Shown: positions 15,940-25,360 of the stretch, one piece after another | Layout: each line of letters opens with the position of its first letter | How positions within the stretch are numbered: position 1 is the stretch's first letter | Origin: Romboutsia sp. CE17 | GTDB lineage: Bacteria > Bacillota > Clostridia > Peptostreptococcales > Peptostreptococcaceae | Reading direction: 5' to 3' | Assembly (NCBI RefSeq): GCF_012317385.1 | Contig: NZ_CP051144.1 | Location: 2,170,001-2,234,000, forward strand | Length of the DNA: 64,000 nt | Made by a program: the position numbers and the translations under genes | Notes under the pieces: model-generated | The model's input: the letters and a program-made list of their open reading frames with translations, nothing else | The model's database searches: none | What the model was told of the DNA's origin: nothing

Positions 15940-17136
15940 TTAAAGTGATTTAATCTTATTATATATTCTAACACAGTTATTATCATCTATAACCCCAAAG
16001 CAATCAGATATTCTATCTTTATAGAAATCACTTATTATAAAGTCATTATTAAACATATCTTCAATTGCATTTACCAAATCATCTTCTTTGACAAATATAT
16101 CGCCAAATCCATCATCTTTATAGCTAAAGTATCCATGCTTATAATGCCCTTCATCAAAATGATAGTATAGCATAGGCTTTTCCATATAACCAAAGTCAAA
16201 GAATACACTTGAATAATCTGTTATTAATAATTTTGATTCCTTTAATAAAGTTTGTACATCATAATATTCTTTTTTTGCTATTTTTACAACATCATCATAC
16301 TTAGTATTAAAATACTGTATATATTGCTGTATCTCATAATGTGGATAGAATATCATTTCATAGTTATTTTCTCTTAATAACTTAGCAATCTTTTCATTGT
16401 TAATTAATGAATTGTATCTTTTAAAATACTCAGAGTTATAAAATACACTATCCGGTAAAGTTTTTTCTTTTTTATAAGAAGGGTTAACTATATTACTTCT
16501 CCATGTAGGCATTAGTAATATTTGATTCTTAGTTTTGAAATTGCTCAATAAATCAAATCTTGCTAGACCAGTTTTCGCAACTTCATCTTCTCTATATCCA
16601 TAACTTTCACTATAAGCTATAGATTCATATTCTTTTTGTGTACTTGTAATAAATAAATCTAATTTTGTAGCCTTCTTACCATATATATCACTTAAATCAT
16701 GATTTATAACACCATGCTGTAAAAGTACAAACTTTGTTTTATTCTTTCTATCTAATATCATCTTGTATAATTTATATGCCCACGGCTCTAAGTGGCCTAT
16801 ATGAGTTGATATTGCATATTTACATTTTAAAAATGCTATTTTATGTTCTAAACTTTTATATTCAATAATATTTCCTAAATATTTCACTTTATTATAATCA
16901 TTTGTATAGCTGCTATCTATCACGTAGTATGCATCTATTTCAGGATGATTTTCTCTAATATATTTAAAAAATACATATCCATTATCCTTAGCTTCAGTTC
17001 CTCTTTCACTTATAAGCCATACACCTTCATATTTTTTTGATAGTGGGCTATACATAGATTTAACTTTAGTAATTATCATATCAAAAAACTGAGGAATCAA
17101 CCGTAAAACTGTAGATATAACTTTTTTTAATTTCAT
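15940..17136 (-). CDS. CDP-glycerol glycerophosphotransferase family protein (TagF/TagB-like)
   Basis: This 398-residue cytoplasmic, membrane-associated enzyme of the Glyphos_transf family (PF04464) would add glycerol-phosphate from CDP-glycerol to a lipid-linked glycan. Visible motifs are STHIGHLEPWAYKL, FVLLQHGVINHDLSDIYGKK (conserved His of the HG motif), LLMPTWRSN, EMIFYPHYE, and the C-terminal LITDYSSVFFDFGYMEKPM with YYHFD. The amphipathic N-terminus (LIPQFFDMIITKVKSMY) fits membrane association. No tarI/tarJ or tagD homologue is present in the window, so CDP-glycerol must come from elsewhere. It lies 17 bp upstream of the licD start region and is co-transcribed with it. Confidence 0.88.
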   Translation of the reverse strand: MKLKKVISTVLRLIPQFFDMIITKVKSMYSPLSKKYEGVWLISERGTEAKDNGYVFFKYIRENHPEIDAYYVIDSSYTNDYNKVKYLGNIIEYKSLEHKIAFLKCKYAISTHIGHLEPWAYKLYKMILDRKNKTKFVLLQHGVINHDLSDIYGKKATKLDLFITSTQKEYESIAYSESYGYREDEVAKTGLARFDLLSNFKTKNQILLMPTWRSNIVNPSYKKEKTLPDSVFYNSEYFKRYNSLINNEKIAKLLRENNYEMIFYPHYEIQQYIQYFNTKYDDVVKIAKKEYYDVQTLLKESKLLITDYSSVFFDFGYMEKPMLYYHFDEGHYKHGYFSYKDDGFGDIFVKEDDLVNAIEDMFNNDFIISDFYKDRISDCFGVIDDNNCVRIYNKIKSL

Positions 17137-17167
17137 TAAACTAATCTCCTAATATAAATTCAATATA

Positions 17168-17968
17168 TTATAACTTAAAATTAATGTTTTCCTTTATTCC
17201 TTTTATAAATAAAGTCCCAAAATTATCAACTAATTTAGCTTTCTTTATACCAAATACAATAAACATAGGTAACCCTAAGGTATTCCCGAATAATCTCTTA
17301 AATAATGGTCCCTTAGCTACAAAAGATTTTTCATCTAAATAGTTATTATCCTTTTTAGGATGATAAGCTATTAATTCAGGGAAGAAGCACATTTTCTTAT
17401 AACCTTTATTATAAAGATCCATTAAATATATATTTTCTTCTCCAGAGTTATAATTTCTACCAACACCAAATCTCTCATCAAATCCTATTTTATAATCTGG
17501 TACATTTTTGATATTTATATAAATATCAAATGATATTTGCTTTAAAGTATGTCTTTTGGAGAAATTTATTTGCTTTTCATTTGGGTATACTTTTGTATAC
17601 TCATTTCTATCTGGATCCATATGCATAAATGTAGCTACATCTGGATCATATTCTTCTATATATTTTTTTACAGTTTCAAATGCATTAGCTGTATACCAAC
17701 AATCATCATCTGTAAATGTTAATATATCACCTGTTACATAAGGTAACCCTGCATTTCTAGAAACAGATATTCCTTTCTCATCTATTCTTATATGCTTTAC
17801 GTCATCTATAGAATAATCCTTTACTATATCTGCTACAACATCATGATTGTCTTGAGTTACTATTATTAGCTCTATATTCTTATATGTTTGACTTTCTATA
17901 CTTTTAAATAATCTATTCAACTCATTAACTCTTGTTCCAAGTGTCGGTAATAGTAGTGAAAATTTCAT
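17168..17968 (-). CDS. GT2 family glycosyltransferase
   Basis: This 266-residue protein has a GT-A fold. The N-terminus FSLLLPTLGTRVNELNRLFKS is followed by SQTYKNIELIIVTQD and the DxD-type motif LTFTDDDCWYTANAF. Middle residues FGVGRNYNSGEENIYLMDLY resemble the acceptor-site region of family 2 enzymes such as rhamnosyl- or galactosyltransferases. It would add one sugar of the repeat unit of the phosphocholine polymer, but donor and acceptor cannot be assigned. It follows the next GT2 gene by 34 bp and precedes the glycerophosphotransferase by 31 bp, so all are in one operon. Confidence 0.85.
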   Translation of the reverse strand: MKFSLLLPTLGTRVNELNRLFKSIESQTYKNIELIIVTQDNHDVVADIVKDYSIDDVKHIRIDEKGISVSRNAGLPYVTGDILTFTDDDCWYTANAFETVKKYIEEYDPDVATFMHMDPDRNEYTKVYPNEKQINFSKRHTLKQISFDIYINIKNVPDYKIGFDERFGVGRNYNSGEENIYLMDLYNKGYKKMCFFPELIAYHPKKDNNYLDEKSFVAKGPLFKRLFGNTLGLPMFIVFGIKKAKLVDNFGTLFIKGIKENINFKL

Positions 17969-18002
17969 TTTATATTTCCTTTCTTACTTTATAAAGTATA
18001 AT

Positions 18003-18764
18003 TTATAAATAATGTTTTTTTACTGTAATAAAAGCATAGTTTACAAAACACCAAGATGCTTTTATTACATTTAATTTTTCTATATTTCTTAAAATATTCC
18101 ACGTCCAAGTAGCTGATTTTATTTTATTTTCAGATACAGATCCTGTTCTTTTCCTATAAGAAGCTAAATTTTCATTTATTCCATATGCATCTATATCTTT
18201 TTTTAATATCGATAGCCAAGTAATGAAGTCTTCATGCTTTAACGTAGGCATTTCTATCTTATCTACCTTTTTCTTATCTATCATTACAGTTAGACATCCT
18301 ATGCAATTGTACTTTAACAACTCATTATAAGTTACTTTACTTGGTATACTTATTATTTTTCCTAATCCTTCTCCATCTTCATTTATGAATTCATATCCAG
18401 TGAAAGAAAATGCAATATCTTTAGACTTCATAAATTTAACTTGCTCTTCTAATTTATTTGGTTTCCACAAATCGTCACTATCTAAAAAAGCAATATATCT
18501 ACCTTTTGCTTTTTCAATACCTTTATTTCTAGAGTTTGCAACACCTTCATTAACTTCTGAATATATAGGAACTATTCTATCATCCATCAAAGCTAACTTT
18601 TCCATAATCTCTCTTGATTTATCTGTTGAGCAGTCATCTATAAGAATCATTTCCCAATCTTGATAAGTCTGTTTTAATACGCTATTTACAGTATCTTCTA
18701 AAAAAGATTCTGCATTATATACAGGTGTAATTATTGAAACAATATCACTATTTATATTATTCAT
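18003..18764 (-). CDS. GT2 family glycosyltransferase
   Basis: This 253-residue family 2 glycosyltransferase has the classical N-terminal half: VSIITPVYNAESFLEDTVNS, LKQTYQDWEMILIDDCSTDK, VANSRNKGIEKAKGRYIAFL and the DxD motif DSDDLWKPNK. The C-terminus (LKHEDFITWLSILKK) carries the ED motif expected for the catalytic base. It appears to be the first gene of the GT2-GT2-TagF-licD-flippase operon, because a strong terminator hairpin lies upstream at 18883-18935. AGGAGATG precedes the ATG. The sugar is unknown. Confidence 0.87.
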   Translation of the reverse strand: MNNINSDIVSIITPVYNAESFLEDTVNSVLKQTYQDWEMILIDDCSTDKSREIMEKLALMDDRIVPIYSEVNEGVANSRNKGIEKAKGRYIAFLDSDDLWKPNKLEEQVKFMKSKDIAFSFTGYEFINEDGEGLGKIISIPSKVTYNELLKYNCIGCLTVMIDKKKVDKIEMPTLKHEDFITWLSILKKDIDAYGINENLASYRKRTGSVSENKIKSATWTWNILRNIEKLNVIKASWCFVNYAFITVKKHYL

Positions 18765-18882
18765 TTTTCATCTCCTAATTTCTAGTCCTATATACATAAT
18801 TATTTCTTATTTACAATAATAAATTAAAAAAAACAAAATATCTATTTATTTTAACATACTTTGTATTTATCTTCAAATCATA

Positions 18883-18935
18883 AAAATAGGGGGTTATCTT
18901 TCAAAAAATATTTTGAAAGATAACCCCCCTATTTT
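18883..18935. terminator. Strong terminator hairpin
   Basis: A long stem of about 22 bp, AAAATAGGGGGTTATCTTTC with its near-complement, has T-rich and A-rich ends on both strands. It separates the Wzy/19.1-kb gene pair from the GT2 operon. The rest of the gap to 19058 has no convincing gene, only a weak 36-codon frame (see rejected items). Confidence 0.85.
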
Positions 18936-19058
18936 AAAATCTTTAAAAATAAACACGTTTATTCTTAAATTTAAGTTTTATTTTATCTTCATCTATTGAG
19001 AAAAACATATATGACATCAATGCAATAAGTAAAAATGCTACTGATTTTATAATTCAAC

Positions 19059-19535
19059 CTACTTTCTCATATTGTTTGCTTTTATTTGTCTTACTTTAAA
19101 TAAAATATAATTCCAAGCCGAAGTTATAGCAACTGCAATAAAGAAAATAATTAAAAAATACTTAAATAAATTTTTAGATATATGTTGAGGATTTTCTTCT
19201 TCCTCTGTCTCTGACAATTCTTCAATTATATTACTTTCAAATTCATGATTAGTAAGATTTAGTTTATAAGCATTATCTATATATTCATATAGTGAACTTA
19301 AATTACTACTTTTTAATGCTAAATCTGATCTAGTTATTCCTAGGTGATTTTCTATAAGATTTAATGCAATTTCTAAGTACTCTTCTTTTTTCTCTTCCTC
19401 TTCAATTTCCTTCATAGCTTTATATTCTAAAGGATTTTTAATTTTGTCTATAGTATCAGCATATGACAAAGTAGGCATTGTAATCATTAGTATAGTTAGA
19501 ATACTTGCTATTTTAATCAAAATATTTTTTTTCAT
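19059..19535 (-). CDS. Secreted, C-terminally membrane-anchored protein of unknown function
   Basis: I do not recognise this 158-residue protein. It has a signal peptide (~1-27, ending SYADTID), a strongly acidic and helical middle (EIEEEEKKEEYLEIALNLIE; SETEEEENPQ), one C-terminal transmembrane helix (FLIIFFIAVAITSAWNYIL) and a basic tail. That gives an extracytoplasmic domain of about 100 residues held to the membrane. It lies about 30 bp downstream of the Wzy-like polymerase gene and ends before a strong terminator, so it is probably a partner of polymerisation or chain-length control. That role is inferred from position only. Confidence 0.65.
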   Translation of the reverse strand: MKKNILIKIASILTILMITMPTLSYADTIDKIKNPLEYKAMKEIEEEEKKEEYLEIALNLIENHLGITRSDLALKSSNLSSLYEYIDNAYKLNLTNHEFESNIIEELSETEEEENPQHISKNLFKYFLIIFFIAVAITSAWNYILFKVRQIKANNMRK

Positions 19536-19567
19536 ATTATAAAACCCTCTCTGTTGTTTTTCTAAAA

Positions 19568-20749
19568 TTATTTTATATTGTTAAGTTTCTTCATTTCTTC
19601 CCAATTTTTAAATGCATAGTAAAATACTAAGATTAAAGCTGGATTTGTGTTAACATCTAATAATATTGTCTCTGCAAAACTATAAATAAGAATTGATACC
19701 ATAAATACTATTTCAGCTATTTTTTCTTCTTTTATAAGTTGTCTTATTGATAAAGATACTATTTTTATAAATATAATAAAAATTATTAATCCTCCAACAT
19801 AAAGTCCAAACACATATCCACTATCTAACGGAATCCTTTCTGAAAATACAATATCTCTAATGTTATTATCATACCCTTGTAGATTTAGCCCATATTTCCA
19901 GTGAGTTAAATACATATCCCAGTACTTTGGCCTATCAGATAAAAACTTATTTGTAATCCAGTTGTTTCCAAATAGTAGTGCTAACCCTACACTTCCCAAT
20001 GTAAATAATTGAGGAATATATTCTAAAAATTTTAAAGATATATTCTTTTTTTCTAAAAACTTTATCATTATGATAAACATAAAAATTAATGCTACTGTTA
20101 GTAATCCAGTTCTTGTTTTTGTTTCTGAATAAACTATTAATGGGAATATACACAATATAACTATGCCTAAATCTTTAAATAAATCAAGTTTAAGTTCAGA
20201 GTACGCCAATTTTTGTTCACTACTTTTACATTCCTTTGACTTTAGATATAAGTATAAAAATGATGACCATACCATAAAGAATGAAAAAAATGCAGTATTA
20301 GGATTTTTAAATCCTAAATCACTTCTTACTCCCATATAACCGATTATAATTAATCCCTTATCTCCTAATATAATCATAGATAAAAAATATGATAAGCTAA
20401 CTAAAAAGTAGCATTTCATTATTTTTCTAAATTCTACCTGACCTAAAGCCATAGAGAAAATATACGCTATCAAAAATAAAGTGTTTCCTGTAATTAAAAA
20501 TTGAATAATAAAAATTGAACCTATGAACACTTCAATCTTATATACTTGCTTACTTAATACTTTTATACCTAATAAAATAACTGCACATGCTAATGCCCCT
20601 AATAAAAACATCTTAGGCATTGGGCTATGTAATCCTTTTAGGATAATATCTATGTAGTATTTTGATATCAAGAAAAAAACACATAAATACGCTAAAATTT
20701 CTTTAAAATAAGCATTTTTACCTATTTTTTTTTCATGTATAATGTCCAA
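19568..20749 (-). CDS. Wzy/O-antigen-ligase-like polysaccharide polymerase
   Basis: This polytopic protein of about 393 residues has around ten hydrophobic helices and a large extracytoplasmic loop near residues 280-320 (WDMYLTHWKYGLNLQGYDNN ... ERIPLDSGYVFGLYVGG). That is the usual architecture of O-antigen polymerase/ligase proteins, with EAxxLDxNTNPALIL-like residues near the end. It would link repeat units outside the membrane. The frame opens at 20797, but the convincing ribosome binding site (AAAGGAGTGG) lies inside that extension, 5 bp before a TTG at 20749, so I start there. It is the first gene of a two-gene unit with the 19.1-kb protein. Confidence 0.75.
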   Translation of the reverse strand: MDIIHEKKIGKNAYFKEILAYLCVFFLISKYYIDIILKGLHSPMPKMFLLGALACAVILLGIKVLSKQVYKIEVFIGSIFIIQFLITGNTLFLIAYIFSMALGQVEFRKIMKCYFLVSLSYFLSMIILGDKGLIIIGYMGVRSDLGFKNPNTAFFSFFMVWSSFLYLYLKSKECKSSEQKLAYSELKLDLFKDLGIVILCIFPLIVYSETKTRTGLLTVALIFMFIIMIKFLEKKNISLKFLEYIPQLFTLGSVGLALLFGNNWITNKFLSDRPKYWDMYLTHWKYGLNLQGYDNNIRDIVFSERIPLDSGYVFGLYVGGLIIFIIFIKIVSLSIRQLIKEEKIAEIVFMVSILIYSFAETILLDVNTNPALILVFYYAFKNWEEMKKLNNIK

Positions 20750-20842
20750 ATATTCCACTCCTTTTCGACAATTTTGCTTTAGCTTTAATTTTACCATAAT
20801 ATAATTAAAATATAAACTTATTGAACTAAATATCTGAAAAAT

Positions 20843-20895
20843 AAAATAGTTATCTCTAAATTTATAAAAATCAACTAATTTGAGATAACTATTTT
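20843..20895. terminator. Bidirectional terminator after the amidase gene
   Basis: A 14-bp stem, AAAATAGTTATCTC / GAGATAACTATTTT, lies 7 bp beyond the amidase stop codon on the minus strand with a T-rich tail. Confidence 0.8.
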
Positions 20896-20901
20896 GTTTG
20901 A

Positions 20902-22353
20902 TTATTTAATTAATGCTCCTGAACTATCAAAATTATAAGTTTTATTACCTATTTTAACTTTTCCTGTAACCATTTCTCCATTATCTTTTAGATAATATCT
21001 TTTGCCATTTAAGTCTAACCATCCTTTTGCCATTACTCCATCAGACTTTAAATAGTACCACTTTCCATCTACTTTTTCCCAACCTACTGCCATTACTCCA
21101 CTTGATCTTAAGTAGTACCATTTTTCATTTAACTTTATCCAACCTGTTGCCATCTCTCCATCAGACTTTAAATAGTACCACTTTTCATCTACTTTTTCCC
21201 AACCTACTGCCATTATTCCACTTGATCTTAGGTAGTACCATTTTTCATTTAATTTTATCCAACCTGTTGCCATCTCTCCATTTGATTTTAAGTAATACCA
21301 CTTTCCATCTACTTTTATCCAACCTACTGACATTTCTCCATTTGATTTTAAGTGATACCATTTACCATCTAGTTTTATCCAACCTGTTGCCATTACTCCA
21401 TCTGATTTTAAATAGTACCATTTTCCATCTACTTTTTCCCATCCAGTTTGCATTATTCCATCTTCATTAAAATAATACCAACTGCCATCAAAATATTTTA
21501 ACCAACCTGTTTGCATAACTCCATTATGGTCATAGTAATATTTATCTCCGTCTTTTTCTTCCCATCTACAAAAATTTTCTTGTATAGTTTTATATATACC
21601 TTCTGCAACGGCATTTCCCATTGACTCAATTTTTGCAGGTGTATTTATAGCTTGCACATCCTTTGCATTATCTAGATAAGCATGTTCAACTATTACAGCA
21701 GGCATATTCGTCATTCTAATAACACCATAATAATCAACAGTTTCACCTTTGTTATTTACATATGATCTACTCCATACCGGATTATATTTTTTCAAGTTTT
21801 GAACTGTATTATCTCTTATACTATTAGCAATATTTGTAGCTAATGTTTTACTTAATCCACCTTTTATAGAGTGAATAACATGAGCTCCATCTCCTCCGCC
21901 AGAATCATTATGTAAACTCACAAATAATGCTGCTCCTAGTTCATTTGCTATAGCAGCTCTCTCAGCTAATTCTAACTTATCATTTGATGCAAGATCTGCA
22001 TCTCTTGTCATTACTACATTTACACCGTATGATTCTAACTTACTTTTTACAGCCTTTGCAATATCAAGATTTACTTCTTTCTCAACTAATTCATTTCCTG
22101 AAGCACCTGAATCTATACCACCATGTCCAGGGTCTAAAACAATTGTAAGCGGTTTAGATCTACTTAGGTTTATAGGATATAAACTTCTTATTTCCTTTAG
22201 CCTTTCTTGTACTTTCATTTTCATTTCATTTGTGTACTCATCATAAGTTTCTTCATCGTGATCACTATAAGCAAATGACTGATTATAGCTTCCAACTATC
22301 ATAGGAAGTAATAACAATGATAATAATGCAAATTTCTTCAAAAATCTCCTCAT
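20902..22353 (-). CDS. Choline-binding-repeat N-acetylmuramoyl-L-alanine amidase (Amidase_3)
   Basis: This secreted amidase cleaves the bond between N-acetylmuramic acid and the stem peptide. After the signal peptide (~1-28) the Amidase_3 domain (~55-260) shows all zinc ligands: His in LDPGHGGIDSGA, Glu in LVEKEVNLDIA, His in ALFVSLHNDSGG, and the catalytic Glu in PAVIVEHAYLDN. The C-terminal half carries about eleven CW repeats of ~20 residues (GWIKLDGKWYHLKSNGEMSV type). The ATG at 22353 has GGAGGG 6 bp upstream; an earlier TTG at 22365 overlaps that site. It parallels pneumococcal LytA (amidase plus choline-binding repeats), although LytA uses an Amidase_2 catalytic domain. Monocistronic between two terminators. 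Confidence 0.93.
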   Translation of the reverse strand: MRRFLKKFALLSLLLLPMIVGSYNQSFAYSDHDEETYDEYTNEMKMKVQERLKEIRSLYPINLSRSKPLTIVLDPGHGGIDSGASGNELVEKEVNLDIAKAVKSKLESYGVNVVMTRDADLASNDKLELAERAAIANELGAALFVSLHNDSGGGDGAHVIHSIKGGLSKTLATNIANSIRDNTVQNLKKYNPVWSRSYVNNKGETVDYYGVIRMTNMPAVIVEHAYLDNAKDVQAINTPAKIESMGNAVAEGIYKTIQENFCRWEEKDGDKYYYDHNGVMQTGWLKYFDGSWYYFNEDGIMQTGWEKVDGKWYYLKSDGVMATGWIKLDGKWYHLKSNGEMSVGWIKVDGKWYYLKSNGEMATGWIKLNEKWYYLRSSGIMAVGWEKVDEKWYYLKSDGEMATGWIKLNEKWYYLRSSGVMAVGWEKVDGKWYYLKSDGVMAKGWLDLNGKRYYLKDNGEMVTGKVKIGNKTYNFDSSGALIK

Positions 22354-22486
22354 TTTTCCCTCCAATATATATTTTACATGTCAATAAAATCCACGTTTTA
22401 TCATTTTCTATAAATAAGTATATATAATAGTATCATATATTGTCAATTTATTTAATTAGCGTTCACAATATATAAATAAACAAAAA

Positions 22487-22507
22487 AAAATGGCATTAAG
22501 CCATTTT
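22487..22507 (-). terminator. Terminator overlapping the sugar transferase stop
   Basis: An 8-bp stem, AAAATGGC / GCCATTTT with loop ATTAA, is followed on the minus strand by a T-run. It begins within the stop codon region of the gene ending at 22506. Confidence 0.7.
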
Positions 22508-23168
22508 ATCTTGCACCCTCACCAGTTAATACTACTCTTACTGTAGCGAATAGAATCTTTAAGTCCATTAATATATTTCTATTTTTAATATACTCTATAT
22601 CCCATTTTAACTTTTCTTCAGGACTTATTTCATATCCTCCATTGACTTGAGCCAATCCAGTTAACCCAGGTTTAACAGCTGTCCTTAATAAGAATCCTGG
22701 AATTTCTTTATCAAACTCATAAGTTAATTCTGGTCTTTCTGGTCTTGGACCAATTAAACTCATATCACCTTTTAATATATTTACTAATTGTGGTATTTCA
22801 TCTATTCTTGTTTTTCTAATAAAGTTACCAACTTTAGTTATTCTTGGATCATTCTTTTGAGCCCATTGTGCTCCACCTATTTTTTCAGCATCTACTCTCA
22901 TAGATCTTAATTTATATATTGAAAATTGCTTTTCATCTTTTCCTAATCTTTCTTGTTTATAAAATATTGGTCCGCCATCCTCTAGTTTAATTAAAAATCC
23001 AAATATAATAACTAGAGGTATCCCTATTAAAAGTCCTATAAATGATGAAACTATATCTAATGTTCTTGAGTAGAATCTATATATAAAGCTATCTTTTACA
23101 TGTATTCTTTCCATAGATTTTATCTCACTATCTTCTAAATCAACAAACTTAGAAACAGCTGTATCCAT
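22506..23168 (-). CDS. Undecaprenyl-phosphate sugar phosphotransferase (initiating enzyme)
   Basis: This bacterial sugar transferase (PF02397) starts repeat-unit synthesis by placing a sugar-1-phosphate on undecaprenyl phosphate. The protein of about 220 residues has one N-terminal membrane helix (SSFIGLLIGIPLVIIFGFLI), then the conserved DGGPIFYKQERLGKD, FSIYKLRSMRVDAE, GNFIRKTRIDEIPQLVNILK and DMSLIGPRPERPEL. It is the small monotopic type (no extra PglD or PssY domain). I chose the ATG at 23168, 9 bp after a perfect AAGGAGG; the frame also opens at 23246 without such a site. It is monocistronic, and it may initiate either polymer of the region. Confidence 0.92.
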   Translation of the reverse strand: MDTAVSKFVDLEDSEIKSMERIHVKDSFIYRFYSRTLDIVSSFIGLLIGIPLVIIFGFLIKLEDGGPIFYKQERLGKDEKQFSIYKLRSMRVDAEKIGGAQWAQKNDPRITKVGNFIRKTRIDEIPQLVNILKGDMSLIGPRPERPELTYEFDKEIPGFLLRTAVKPGLTGLAQVNGGYEISPEEKLKWDIEYIKNRNILMDLKILFATVRVVLTGEGAR

Positions 23169-23339
23169 ATATTTTTTCCTCCTTAAAATATCATAGCTAT
23201 CTATCACTGTCATATTTCTACATTTTATTAAACAATTTATTCTCATTATATTTTACTATATCTGTATTGTATTTGTCTATATTAATAATTTATTTAGATT
23301 TTACTTTTTAGATGATTTTTAACACAATTTTAAAGCAAA

Positions 23340-23369
23340 AAAATGAGTATCTGCACAGATACTCATTTT
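23340..23369. terminator. Bidirectional terminator
   Basis: A 13-bp stem, AAAATGAGTATCT / AGATACTCATTTT around a 4-base loop. It ends the L,D-transpeptidase transcript on the minus strand. Confidence 0.8.
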
Positions 23370-23412
23370 ACTAACTATTAATTTATTAAAAGAAATTAAA
23401 TAATCAAATTAT

Positions 23413-25089
23413 TTACATTTCTTCTAAATTTTCCATTACTATTGAACTTTCTAATTCATCAGATTGCTCTTGTGATCCTTCTAAATCTTCTATTTTCTCT
23501 ATTGTTGTACTATCTTCTGTTATTTCAGGATTTTCTGGACTTTCAAGCTTCTCTGGATTTTCAGGCTTCTCTGGATTTTCGACATTAGATTCAGATACTA
23601 GCTCTCCATCATTATTAAATGTATACTTAACATTTCCCATTACAAGTTCTCCTACTACTATACTTCCATCTAAATCGCAATAATATTTTTTACCATCAAG
23701 TTCTAGCCAGCCAATATATGCACTTCCATCTTGATTTAAGTAGTATTTACTTCCCTCTAAAATCAGCCATCCTGTACTCATCTCGCCATTCTCTTTTAAA
23801 TGATATTTTTTATTATTGATTTCTTTCCAACCTGTTGCCATTATTCCGTTAGATTCTAAGTAATACCATCTATTATTTAGATTGACCCATCCTGTTACCA
23901 TATTTCCATTTTCATTTAAGTAATACCAATTTCCATCAACTTGTTTCCAGCCAATAGCCATGCTTCCATTTTCATTTAAGTAGTACCATGTTCCGTTTAC
24001 TTTTTCCCATCCTGTTGCCATTTCTCCATTTGGTTTTAAGTAATACCATAATCCATTGATTTTTTTCCAATCTGTTGCCATACTTCCATTTTCATTTAAG
24101 TAATACCAATTTCCATCAACTTGTTTCCAGCCAATAGCCATGCTTCCATTTTCATTTAAGTAGTACCATGTTCCGTTTACTTTTTCCCATCCTGTTGCCA
24201 TTTCTCCGTTTGGTTTTAAGTAATACCACGTTTTATTTATTTTCTTCCATCCTGTTACCATACTTCCATCAGAGTTAAGGTAGTACCATGTTCCATTTAC
24301 TTCCTTCCATCCCGTTGCCATGCTTCCGTCAGCATTAAAGTAATACCATGTGCTATTTACTTTTTCCCATCCTGTTGCCATTGCACCGTTTGATTTTAAG
24401 TAATACCATGTTCCCTTAATTTGCTTCCATCCAGTTTGCATTTGTCCACTAGAATTAAAGTAGTACCATTTCCCTCCAATTTGTTTCCATGAGTTTCTTT
24501 GGTAGTGCTCTGATTCATTTAAGTAATACCAACTTCCATCTATTGACTTCCACTTAGATACAGCTTTTTCTATGTTTATATTATATTTTGCTGCAATTTG
24601 TGAATATGTATCTGAAGTTTCACTGATTAATACTGTAGAACCTGTTGGTACTCTATCGAATAGCCAACGAACGTCTTTATTGTACATTCTTATACAGCCA
24701 GCACTAACGTTTCCTCCTATAGAGCTTTCATTGTTAGTTCCGTGTATTCCGTATGTAGTTCCATATGTATTGCCAACATGTAGTCCTAACCAGCGGTCTC
24801 CAAGTGGATTTCTAGGATCTCCTCCTGGTATTCCTCCACTATAATATGGTCTATTTGCAATTTTATTAACTATCGTAAATTTACCTGTAGGTGTTTTAGT
24901 TCCGTACTTTCCAGTTCCAACTTGGAACTCTTTAACTAAATTATTATCAACATAATATCCCATTGTATTTGTTTTAGAATTTATTATTAAAAGATGTTTA
25001 CTTGCTGCACTTGCAGATGTAGATACTCCTAATAATAGAATACACATTGACAATGTTATAGTCATAAACTTTCTTATAATTTTCTTCAT
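23413..25089 (-). CDS. Choline-binding-repeat L,D-transpeptidase (YkuD)
   Basis: This secreted 558-residue protein has a signal peptide (~1-28) and an N-terminal YkuD catalytic domain (~30-155). The signature includes GIHGTNNESSIGGNVSAGC, whose Cys is the nucleophile, followed by IRMYNKDVRWLFDRVP. L,D-transpeptidases make 3-3 peptidoglycan cross-links or attach proteins. About fifteen CW repeats of ~20 residues follow, then a Pro/Glu-rich tail (ENPEKPENPEKLESPENPE). Within the repeats a block of about 180 bp recurs nearly unchanged (around 23900-24060 and 24080-24240). I chose the ATG at 25089, 4 bp after AGGGGGGAAG; an ATG at 25113 has no such site. Enzyme-plus-choline-binding design matches the other three CW proteins here. 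Confidence 0.92.
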   Translation of the reverse strand: MKKIIRKFMTITLSMCILLLGVSTSASAASKHLLIINSKTNTMGYYVDNNLVKEFQVGTGKYGTKTPTGKFTIVNKIANRPYYSGGIPGGDPRNPLGDRWLGLHVGNTYGTTYGIHGTNNESSIGGNVSAGCIRMYNKDVRWLFDRVPTGSTVLISETSDTYSQIAAKYNINIEKAVSKWKSIDGSWYYLNESEHYQRNSWKQIGGKWYYFNSSGQMQTGWKQIKGTWYYLKSNGAMATGWEKVNSTWYYFNADGSMATGWKEVNGTWYYLNSDGSMVTGWKKINKTWYYLKPNGEMATGWEKVNGTWYYLNENGSMAIGWKQVDGNWYYLNENGSMATDWKKINGLWYYLKPNGEMATGWEKVNGTWYYLNENGSMAIGWKQVDGNWYYLNENGNMVTGWVNLNNRWYYLESNGIMATGWKEINNKKYHLKENGEMSTGWLILEGSKYYLNQDGSAYIGWLELDGKKYYCDLDGSIVVGELVMGNVKYTFNNDGELVSESNVENPEKPENPEKLESPENPEITEDSTTIEKIEDLEGSQEQSDELESSIVMENLEEM

Positions 25090-25297
25090 TACTTCCCCCC
25101 TAAATAAAAACAAACATAATAAATCTTATACCTTACATTTTTTCTTTTTAGTACAAAATTTGGTAAAAAATCTTATACATAATCAATTATATATAAAAGT
25201 ATTTAATTTGTATATATTTAATTTTTCTGATAAATTATATAAATAGATAGTAAAGAAACTATAACTCCTGACATCAGATTTCCTATCAAAACATCTA

Positions 25298-25341
25298 AAA
25301 AGGTACTATTAAAACCATAATGTATATTAATAGTACCTTTT
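25298..25341. terminator. Terminator after galE
   Basis: A 14-bp stem, AAAAGGTACTATTAA with its complement around 25305-25341, is followed by a T-rich tail on the minus strand just after the galE stop. Confidence 0.75.
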
Positions 25342-25360
25342 ATTTTATATATATTTAATT

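Noticed and set aside
18943-19053. A 36-codon minus-strand frame with a hydrophobic stretch (SVAFLLIALMSYMFF) after the 19.1-kb gene
   Set aside because: The only possible start near a weak ribosome site is ATT, and the first ATG would cut the hydrophobic segment. The chance of a random AT-rich hydrophobic frame is high.
21027-21470. Plus-strand frame of repeated Leu/His/Phe-rich residues
   Set aside because: Shadow of the CW repeats of the amidase gene on the other strand.
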